Of a DNA stretch of 64,000 bases, positions 36,129-43,751 are shown piece by piece. How positions within the stretch are numbered: position 1 is the first letter of the stretch; each line of letters starts with the position of its first letter. The stretch spans positions 18,573-82,572 of the forward strand of contig JADGNY010000012.1 of the NCBI GenBank assembly GCA_017883235.1, written 5' to 3'. The notes under the pieces are model-generated. The model saw only the letters and a program-made list of their open reading frames with translations. It was not told the DNA's origin and did not search any database. Both the position numbers and the translations under genes were made by a program. This DNA is from Thermoanaerobaculia bacterium. Lineage in GTDB: Bacteria > Acidobacteriota > Thermoanaerobaculia > Gp7-AA8.

Positions 36129-36899
36129 ATGTCCCCATTCCAGCGTTACGTTGCCATCGGAGACAGCACAGTCGAAGGACTCGACGATCCCGATGGGCGG
36201 GGCGGCTATCGGGGATGGGCCGACCTTCTGGCGCAGAAGCTCGCCACGGAGCAGGGGAGCGTGCTCTACGCCAACCTTGCCATTCGCGGACGGACGACGC
36301 GGCAGATCCGCCGCGAGCAGCTCGACACGGCGGTGGCCATGCAGCCGGACCTGGTGGCCGTCGTCTCCGGAACGAACGATCTGCTGCGGCCGCGATTCGA
36401 TCCTGATGCGCTTCGCGACGACGTCGAGACGATGCAGGACGCTCTGTCCGGTATCGGCGCGACGGTGATCACCTTCACCCTCCCTGACCTCGGCGACATC
36501 ATGCCGCTCGCGCGCATGGTGCGCGGCCGGTTGTTGCGGATGAATGACATCATCCGCGAGGCTGCCGCGCGGAGCGGTACGATCGTCTGCGACTTCGCCG
36601 CGCATCCGGTGGCCTCCGATCCGCGCCTCTGGTCTGATGACCGCCTCCACGCCAACACCGCCGGACATGCGCGGATCGCCGATGCCCTTGCAGATCACCT
36701 CGGGTTGCCGGGTGCGAACGGATCGTGGTCTGAGCCGCTGCCGCTTGCGCCACCCGCTCGATGGACAGAAACGCTAGGAGCCGAGGCCGCCTGGATGCGC
36801 CGCCACATGCTGCCGTGGCTCTGGCGGCATCTGCAAGGACGCTCGTCCGGCGACGGCATCACACCGAAGGTGCCACGGCTTACCGTGATCGAAGGGTAG
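36129..36899 (+). CDS. SGNH/GDSL hydrolase
   Basis: YVAIGDSTVEGLDD, VVSGTNDLL, SDDRLHANTAGHARIADAL. Confidence 0.9.
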   Translation: MSPFQRYVAIGDSTVEGLDDPDGRGGYRGWADLLAQKLATEQGSVLYANLAIRGRTTRQIRREQLDTAVAMQPDLVAVVSGTNDLLRPRFDPDALRDDVETMQDALSGIGATVITFTLPDLGDIMPLARMVRGRLLRMNDIIREAAARSGTIVCDFAAHPVASDPRLWSDDRLHANTAGHARIADALADHLGLPGANGSWSEPLPLAPPARWTETLGAEAAWMRRHMLPWLWRHLQGRSSGDGITPKVPRLTVIEG

Positions 36900-36911
36900 G
36901 GATTCTCGCGT

Positions 36912-37070
36912 TTATCGCTGCTTCGGCGTCTCGTGTTTTGGCTGGACTGTCGAGGTGCGTTGAGTGGGATTTGTCGCACCGGAATTCTCGAGTTGCCGAG
37001 ACAATCTCGACTCATCCAGTCTCTGGCTTGCTCGCTCGATGACTTCCTTGATTCGCTGCCCGTTGTTCAT
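36912..37070 (-). CDS. small ORF (52 aa) directly downstream of the dCTP deaminase gene
   Basis: Own translation: MNNGQRIKEVIERASQRLDESRLSRQLENSGATNPTQRTSTVQPKHETPKQR*; starts 21 nt after the upstream stop, same strand; below the ORF-track length cutoff. Confidence 0.5.
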   Translation of the reverse strand: MNNGQRIKEVIERASQRLDESRLSRQLENSGATNPTQRTSTVQPKHETPKQR

Positions 37071-37091
37071 CAGGTTCCGCTCACTTTCTGT

Positions 37092-38645
37092 TCAGCTCTC
37101 TCGAAACCGAACTCCTGCACTTGCCAGAATCTTACCCAGTTGTTCAACTGAACCGCGTTCACGACGGATATACGACTGCGGATCATTCTGGATTCGAGGT
37201 TGGGCGGACTGCTTGGACTCGTCCCAAGAGATGATACGGCCATTGGGATCCTTCCGATCGCCCATGACAAAGAATTCGCGGAAGCGCGAAGGCGCGATTC
37301 CGACGAAAGGTTGGAGGTGCACTTTTCCCGGCGTGGTGCCCTCGAGATCGATCGAGTCCCTGAACAATCTCGCGACTTGGCTCTTCGGATACGGTTCGAT
37401 GTACACAAGCCGTCGGATGCCTGATGCCACTACATGCTTCGCACAGTTGTGGCACGGGAACGTCGTCCCATACATGGCCGCATCCTGGAGTGCGACGCCG
37501 CGTCTCGCGGCATCGGTGATGACACCCATCTCGGCGTGAACGGCTCTACCGTATTCAGTGATGCTCCAGAAGCGGCTACTCTTGAGTTTCTGAGCAGTAA
37601 CGCTCACCATTTCATCGTCGACGTCACCTTCGTTAGTGAGGAGGCCTTCGTTTCTCAGATTCTCGAGCAACTCTTTGAGGATCGACAACTTCATCTCCGC
37701 GTTGGGCTCATCGCTCTCCACGACGCGGAAGTCGCGGGCATCGTTGTCGAAGCCAGACCAGTAGAAGCCCCCGCCTGCTTTCGCAACTTCATTCGTGCCG
37801 ACCGCGAGGACCTGACCATCGGCGGTGCAAGCAGCGTATCCTACCTGACGCGAAAGATCCGATGATCGCAACGCGGCGCCGTACGCGTACTGCATTCCCA
37901 TCTCGTCGATCGTCGGAGTTTCGAACGGGTGTCCGAAGAGAATGGCGACGGTTCGACGTACCGAGTTATCGATGGAACCTTTGTCGTCCGCATTCAGAAA
38001 GACATCGGCAAGCGGGAACGTGTCGCGGACATCCTGGCCGGTGTTCACCAGACTCTCGATCTCGTCACGCGCCATCAACTTTTCCGCCCGCCAGACGCAC
38101 TCTCGCATCTCCACGTTCTTCGACCTTGCAATACGAAGAGCGAGAGATTCCCGTCTCCGCTCCCGAGATGCATAAGCGCTGACAAGAAGAAAGGCGTTCC
38201 CGTAAACCTCGCGGAGTGCCGTTACTTCCTCCGGCCGCTTGAGTGAGTTCAGGATGTAGGCGGTACGTGGCCGGGGCCTGTCCTCCGTCTCCTCTTCATC
38301 ATCGCGTTGACGCAAGATACGGATCTGAGCCATGCCAAGCCGGGCCATCACATCCTGACCTGCTTTCTCACGGAGTGCGTTGCCGGCATCCATGTGTCCG
38401 CTGATGTACTCCTCCTGATCGTGAATCGCTGACAGGTGACTCCACGGCTCGAGGTCATGAAGACGATGGCTCAGCCGGATAGCGTGGGCGTCGTAGCCAA
38501 CCTCGCGAAGACTAGTCTCCAAAGAGTCCGAGATGCCCGGTAGGTCGCATCCGACGGCACCGACGACACCGATCACGAGTTCGGGACCAATACCCACACC
38601 AATGATGATACCGGTTTGCCATCGTCGTTCTGACGAGCGAGGCAC
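37092..38645 (-). CDS. anti-phage dCTP deaminase (DcdV/AvcD-type)
   Basis: N-terminal P-loop-like ELVIGVVGAVGCDLPGISDSLETSLREVGYDAHAIRLS; deaminase zinc motifs VHAEMGVITDAARRGV and TTFPCHNCAKHVVASGI; ~517 aa two-domain layout. Confidence 0.88.
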   Translation of the reverse strand: MPRSSERRWQTGIIIGVGIGPELVIGVVGAVGCDLPGISDSLETSLREVGYDAHAIRLSHRLHDLEPWSHLSAIHDQEEYISGHMDAGNALREKAGQDVMARLGMAQIRILRQRDDEEETEDRPRPRTAYILNSLKRPEEVTALREVYGNAFLLVSAYASRERRRESLALRIARSKNVEMRECVWRAEKLMARDEIESLVNTGQDVRDTFPLADVFLNADDKGSIDNSVRRTVAILFGHPFETPTIDEMGMQYAYGAALRSSDLSRQVGYAACTADGQVLAVGTNEVAKAGGGFYWSGFDNDARDFRVVESDEPNAEMKLSILKELLENLRNEGLLTNEGDVDDEMVSVTAQKLKSSRFWSITEYGRAVHAEMGVITDAARRGVALQDAAMYGTTFPCHNCAKHVVASGIRRLVYIEPYPKSQVARLFRDSIDLEGTTPGKVHLQPFVGIAPSRFREFFVMGDRKDPNGRIISWDESKQSAQPRIQNDPQSYIRRERGSVEQLGKILASAGVRFRES

Positions 38646-38757
38646 GTTGACGAGAGAGCGCGGTCGCGGTGTCTACACGATGTGGAATTGGTAAGATAGT
38701 GACGGGTAGGGATTCCTCCTCCTGCAAACCCTCCTTCCCGAAGAGAGAGGTGATTGC

Positions 38758-39729
38758 ATGACTCGAGCGCGGCGGTTGAACGACAATCCACACTTCGTCA
38801 TCTACTCGGATGCTTTCCTCGACGTTCTCGGACCCGATCCGGGATACGAGACTGTGGCGAACGTCAACGCCCACGAGGGGCCGGTCTACGTTCGCGGCGA
38901 GAACGCTCTCTACTTCACTACCGTGCCGGTGACGACGAACATCCCCGCGTTCGGCGACAAGAACGTGGCTATCGGGCGGCTGGACGTCGCTTCGGGCGAG
39001 GTCAGCACGTTCGTCAACGAAACGAACATGGCCAATGGGATGACCGTCGATCGGGAAGGAGGACTCCTGATCTGCGAACAGGGGACGCTGGAGACCGATG
39101 CCCGCATCTCGCGCATGAACCTGAAGACGAAGAAGGCCGAGACGGTCGTCGATCACTGGTTCGGGCTTCCGTTCAATTCACCGAACGACATCGTCGAAAA
39201 GAGCGACGGCACGATCTGGTTCACCGATCCGGCCTACGGTTCGCTCCAGGGCTTTCGTCCCAAGCCGCTCATCGGCGACTTCGTCTACCGCTACGACCCC
39301 GCCGACGATTCGCTGACCGTGGTGGTCGATACGTTCAGGAAGCCGAACGGCCTCTGCTTCTCGCCCGATGAATCGATCCTGTACGTGAACGACTCCGGCG
39401 CCATCGAAGGTCCGAACACGTACTACGTCGATCTGCCGCACCACATCCGCGCCTTCGACGTCGCCGACAACTCTCATCTCGTCAACGAGCGGCTCTTCGC
39501 AGTCGTCACGCCGATCATTCCGGATGGCCTGAAGGTCGACAGCCAGGGGCGCGTCTACAGCTCCTCCGGCACTGGCGTGCAGGTCTTCGACGCCACCGGC
39601 AGGATCCTCGGCGAGATTCTCGCCGGCGGCGTCGCAAACTTCTGCTTCGGAGGCATCGGCAACAACATGCTCTTCATGATGTGCGACACCGCCATCAACA
39701 TCGCCACGCTGGCGGCGACAGGGGTGTGA
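38758..39729 (+). CDS. SMP-30/gluconolactonase/LRE family protein
   Basis: GPVYVRGENALYFTTVP, NGMTVDREGGLLICEQ, FNSPNDIVEKSDGTIWFTDPAYG, NGLCFSPDESILYVNDSG. Confidence 0.9.
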   Translation: MTRARRLNDNPHFVIYSDAFLDVLGPDPGYETVANVNAHEGPVYVRGENALYFTTVPVTTNIPAFGDKNVAIGRLDVASGEVSTFVNETNMANGMTVDREGGLLICEQGTLETDARISRMNLKTKKAETVVDHWFGLPFNSPNDIVEKSDGTIWFTDPAYGSLQGFRPKPLIGDFVYRYDPADDSLTVVVDTFRKPNGLCFSPDESILYVNDSGAIEGPNTYYVDLPHHIRAFDVADNSHLVNERLFAVVTPIIPDGLKVDSQGRVYSSSGTGVQVFDATGRILGEILAGGVANFCFGGIGNNMLFMMCDTAINIATLAATGV

Positions 39730-39839
39730 ATCGCGTCGTTGGTGTCGCTCAAGTCGATGCCGTGCCGTCAAAGTGGATGGCGACGTCAGCGTGCTCGACG
39801 ACCACGAGGCGGGGTCGAGACGCCCGCGGTCCCAGGGCG

Positions 39840-40256
39840 CTACTTCGTGATCCGCTGCAATGCTGCCAGCAGCTCCTTGATCTCATACGGCTTACGCAGC
39901 AGTTCCACCCGTTCTCTCTTCAGCTCGGCCGTCAGATCCACGCTGCTGCCGTTACCGGTGGAGAACACGACCGGCAGATCCGGCCAGCGTTTACGCAGCC
40001 GGCGAAACACCTCGATTCCGTCGACGTCGGGCAGGGTCAGATCGAGGATCACCACGTGCGGATTGAAACTCTTGATGGCTTCGACGACGGCAAGTCCTCG
40101 ATCGATCGTGAGTACGGTGAAGCCTTCGAGCTCGAGAAGCGTGGTCAGTCCGGCGGCCACGAGATCATCGTCCTCGACCAGGAGAAGGCGGAAGCTCTCC
40201 TCGGAGCTCTTTCGCCTGGCACGTGCACCGGAGATCGTGCGTTTTGTCGTGGTCAT
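39840..40256 (-). CDS. single-domain response regulator (receiver)
   Basis: RLLLVEDDDLVAAGL, HVVILDLTLPDVDGIEVFRRLR, LLRKPYEIKELLAAL. Confidence 0.9.
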   Translation of the reverse strand: MTTTKRTISGARARRKSSEESFRLLLVEDDDLVAAGLTTLLELEGFTVLTIDRGLAVVEAIKSFNPHVVILDLTLPDVDGIEVFRRLRKRWPDLPVVFSTGNGSSVDLTAELKRERVELLRKPYEIKELLAALQRITK

Positions 40257-40414
40257 GGTGGATCTACGGCGAAAGCGGACCTCGGTTCCGCCATCGGACG
40301 TTAGGTAGATTATTATGGCAGTTAAGGATCGTTGTCCAGAGGCTCCGCCATCTCGGACGGGTACCGGCGATCGGTGGGAGCCGTTCTGAAGGGGAGAGGG
40401 GTGCCGCGCGGAAG

Positions 40415-40609
40415 TTACCGCGCGGCTTTTGCGATCTTGCCTGTCCGGATGCAGCGGGTGCAGACGTTCATCCGCTTCACCGCCGAGCCGACCATGACGC
40501 GGACGCGCTGCAGGTTCGGCAGCCAGCGCCGGCTTGAAACGTTGTGGGCGTGGCTGACCCGGTTACCGAACACGGGGGCCTTGCCGCAGACTTCGCACAT
40601 CTTTGCCAT
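40415..40609 (-). CDS. rpmB: 50S ribosomal protein L28 (Cys-containing form)
   Basis: MAKMCEVCGKAPVFGNRVSHAHNVSSRRWLPNLQRVRV...NVCTRCIRTGKI. Confidence 0.95.
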   Translation of the reverse strand: MAKMCEVCGKAPVFGNRVSHAHNVSSRRWLPNLQRVRVMVGSAVKRMNVCTRCIRTGKIAKAAR

Positions 40610-40824
40610 CGATTGACTCCTCAAATAACGCGAAAGGGAAGGGATTGTAGCCGGTGAGCGGGTCCGGCGCAAACCGGACCACCCAAAACGGCCCAACTTG
40701 GCGTAATCGTCTGATAAATCTAAATGCTGTAGAGTTGACACTCACCTTTAAACGTTGTAATTTCGACCGACTTTCCACATCTGGAGCCAGCGAGAAGTGA
40801 GTGGTGTGATGGACGGGGTGAGCG

Positions 40825-41883
40825 GTGTTCTTCTCAAAGAGCAAAAATGTAGTCGGCCTCGATATCGGCTCCTCAGCCGTAAAGTTAGTTGAGCTGAAGG
40901 AGAAGAAGGGCGGCGCGTTCCAGCTTGTGAAGCTCGGAATCGAGCACCTTTCTCCTGAGGCGATCGTCGACGGGTCGATCATGGACTCGTCGCTGGTCGT
41001 GGAGACGATCTCGCGGCTCAACAGCAGCAAAAACATCAAGAATTCCAACTACGCCACCTCTCTCTCCGGCCACTCGGTCATCATCAAGAAGATCACTCTC
41101 CCGGCCATGTCGCCGGAGGAGCTGGCCGAATCGATTCAGTGGGAGGCCGAGCAGTACATCCCCTTTGATATCAACGATGTAAACCTCGACTACGTCCCGT
41201 TGAACACACCCGGCTCCGGCGACAACATCGACGTCATTCTCGTCGCCGTGAAGAAGGAAAAGATCAACGACTACACCTCGGTGATCAGCCAGACCGGCAA
41301 GGTTCCGGTCCTCGTCGACGTCGACGCCTTCGCTCTCCAGAACGCGTACGAGATGAACTACGCGATCGATGAGGGCAAAGTGCTGGCGCTGGTGAACGTC
41401 GGGGCTTCGGTGACCAACGTCAATGTCCTCTCCGGCCCTACCTCACTCTTCTGGCGCGACATCACCTTCGGCGGCAACCAGTACACGGACGCCATCCAGC
41501 GCGAGCTGAGCCTTTCGTTCGAGCAGGCCGAGGAGCTGAAGAAGGGCCACCAGACAGGTGATTACAGCATCCAGCAGGTCATTCCCATCCTCAACTCCGT
41601 GAGCGAGGACTTCGCCGGAGAGTTGCGGAAGACGCTCGATTTCTTCACCGCCACCTCCGGAGCCGACCGCGTCGACGAGATCGTCCTGGCTGGCGGTGGC
41701 TCGGGTGTTCTGAACCTTGACGCCATCCTTCGCGACAAGTTCGGGATCCCGGTCGCGATCATGGATCCCTTCCAGAAGATCACGGTAGACGAAAAGGAAT
41801 TCAACCCCGAGGAACTGGCCGAGATCGGGCCAAGCATGGCCATCGCCGTCGGTCTGGCTATCCGGAAGTTGGGGGATGCTTGA
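40825..41883 (+). CDS. pilM: type IV pilus assembly protein PilM
   Basis: VVGLDIGSSAVKLVELKEKKG; VILAV/GGGSG actin-like features; head of the pilMNOPQ order. Confidence 0.94.
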   Translation: MFFSKSKNVVGLDIGSSAVKLVELKEKKGGAFQLVKLGIEHLSPEAIVDGSIMDSSLVVETISRLNSSKNIKNSNYATSLSGHSVIIKKITLPAMSPEELAESIQWEAEQYIPFDINDVNLDYVPLNTPGSGDNIDVILVAVKKEKINDYTSVISQTGKVPVLVDVDAFALQNAYEMNYAIDEGKVLALVNVGASVTNVNVLSGPTSLFWRDITFGGNQYTDAIQRELSLSFEQAEELKKGHQTGDYSIQQVIPILNSVSEDFAGELRKTLDFFTATSGADRVDEIVLAGGGSGVLNLDAILRDKFGIPVAIMDPFQKITVDEKEFNPEELAEIGPSMAIAVGLAIRKLGDA

Positions 41884-42569
41884 TTAAGATCAATTTAGTG
41901 CGGGAGGGGCGTGCGGTCCGGGGAACCGGAGCGGTTACCGGCATGGCTGCCGCCGCCGCTGGCCCTACCAATCTCAACAACGTCTTTCTCGCGGGCGGTC
42001 TGATCCTCGGCATCGTGGTCGCCGGCGGCTGGTGGTTCCTCGAGAACCGGACACTGGCCGATCGCCAGGAAAAGGTGGCCCGGAATCAGGACGAGGCCAA
42101 GCGGCTGGAGCAGATCATCAAAGAGGTCGCGGATTACCAGACGCAGAAAGAAAGCCTCCAGAAACGGATCGACCTGATCAACCAGCTCAAGCAGAACCAG
42201 AAGGGGCCGGTCCGGCTGATGGATCGCATCAGTCAGGATCTGCCGGACCTGGTCTGGCTCGACAAGATGACCGTCAGCGGCGGCCTGGTGACGATCGACG
42301 GCCGGGGACTGAACCCGAATGCGATCGCCAATTTCGTCGAGAGCATCAAGAACGATCCGATGTTCGAAGAGCCGGATCTCGGCAACGTCACGCAGCTTTC
42401 GGCGGTGCCGCTGGTCTACGGATACACGATGAACTTCCACTTCAGCTACGTGCCGAAGGGTGAGGCGGGAGCGGGCGGTACGGCAGCCACGGGGACTGCC
42501 ACCGGCACCGCGCCGGCGTCGGGTACGGCAGCAGTGCCGCCGGCGACGTCGACGGTAACGAAGCGGTAG
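41880..42569 (+). CDS. pilN: type IV pilus assembly protein PilN
   Basis: IKINLVREG N-terminus, TM, coiled coil, PilN-like C-terminal domain; position in operon. Confidence 0.9.
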   Translation: MIKINLVREGRAVRGTGAVTGMAAAAAGPTNLNNVFLAGGLILGIVVAGGWWFLENRTLADRQEKVARNQDEAKRLEQIIKEVADYQTQKESLQKRIDLINQLKQNQKGPVRLMDRISQDLPDLVWLDKMTVSGGLVTIDGRGLNPNAIANFVESIKNDPMFEEPDLGNVTQLSAVPLVYGYTMNFHFSYVPKGEAGAGGTAATGTATGTAPASGTAAVPPATSTVTKR

Positions 42570-42577
42570 GAGGGGTA

Positions 42578-43186
42578 ATGGCGGGGCTTTCGCTAGAAGG
42601 AAAACCTTGGTACGTCGGCCTGATCATCGGGCTGGTGCTGGCCATTGCCATCGTCGGGGTGGTTCTCTACATGTTCATCAACCCGATGGACGATCAGATC
42701 CGCGCCGCCGATGCCCAGCTCAAGGATCTCGATACGAAGATCGAACAGGGCCGCTCCGCGCAGCGGAAGCTGCCCCAGTTCCGTGAAGAAGTAAACCGCC
42801 TCAAGGTCGAGCTGAAGAAGCTGCGCAGCATCCTGCCGTCGACGCGTAACACCGAGGAGATCATCAAGAAGATCAAAGCCCTCGTCGACGCCGGGAACTT
42901 CACCCTGCGCAAGCTGACCTTCCCGAAGCTCGCCGCGGCGCAGGGGAGCGATCCGTACGCGGAGTGGCCGATCTCGGTCTCCGTCGATGGGCGGTATCAC
43001 AACCTGGCCACGCTCTTCAATCACCTGAGCAACTTCACGCGCATCATCAATGTCGAGCAAATCTCGATCGCCGCTCTCCCGATGCAGACTGACCGGACCA
43101 TCACGGCGGATTTCGTGGCCAAGACGTTCGTCTATGTCGAGCCGAAGGAGCCGGAAGCCACGCCGGCGAAAGGCGCCAAGAAATGA
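42578..43186 (+). CDS. pilO: type IV pilus assembly protein PilO
   Basis: Single TM, coiled coil, FPISVSVDGRYHNLATLFNHLSNFTRIINVEQISI-type segment. Confidence 0.9.
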   Translation: MAGLSLEGKPWYVGLIIGLVLAIAIVGVVLYMFINPMDDQIRAADAQLKDLDTKIEQGRSAQRKLPQFREEVNRLKVELKKLRSILPSTRNTEEIIKKIKALVDAGNFTLRKLTFPKLAAAQGSDPYAEWPISVSVDGRYHNLATLFNHLSNFTRIINVEQISIAALPMQTDRTITADFVAKTFVYVEPKEPEATPAKGAKK

Positions 43187-43734
43187 GAGTGAGCCGATTC
43201 GCGCTGTCGCTACTGATCGTCGTCGCGGCGATGGCTACGCTTTTCGCGCAGGCACCGGGCAAGCGCACCGCCACCGCGGCACCGGCCACGCCGGCCGCTT
43301 CCACGGCAACGACGGCGACGCAAAATCCTGAACAGTCGATGCAGCAGAGTCTTCAGGAGATCCTCGAGGAGCCGAGCGCTCCCGACGCCTATCACTACGA
43401 TCCGCAGGGGCGGCGCGATCCTTTCCAGTCGCTCATCGGTCCCGCGCCGAGGCTGCTGCCGGGCCAGCGTCCGCCCGGCCCGCCGGGGTTCCTGATCGAC
43501 GAGATCAAGATTCAGGGAGTGGTGAAGACACGGCAGCAGGGGCTGATCGCCATGATCAATGGCCCCGACAACAAAGGGTATCTCATGAAGATCGGGGACA
43601 AGGTCCTCGACGGTGAAGTCATTCGGATCACCGGAAATTCGATCGTGTTCCGGCAGGAGGTGAATGACCCCACCCGGATCGAGCGATTCCGTGAAGTGGT
43701 GAAGGAACTCTCCTCCGAAGTTCCGAGGAAGTAG
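43183..43734 (+). CDS. pilP: type IV pilus assembly protein PilP
   Basis: YDPQGRRDPFQSLI...IKIQGVVKTRQQGLIAMINGPDNKGYLMKIGDKVLDG. Confidence 0.9.
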   Translation: MRVSRFALSLLIVVAAMATLFAQAPGKRTATAAPATPAASTATTATQNPEQSMQQSLQEILEEPSAPDAYHYDPQGRRDPFQSLIGPAPRLLPGQRPPGPPGFLIDEIKIQGVVKTRQQGLIAMINGPDNKGYLMKIGDKVLDGEVIRITGNSIVFRQEVNDPTRIERFREVVKELSSEVPRK

Positions 43735-43751
43735 CTTTCGCGTGCTGGGTT

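Noticed and set aside
39840-40256. Single-domain response regulator as partner of a local kinase
   Set aside because: No kinase is adjacent; an ordinary orphan receiver, so nothing unusual can be claimed.
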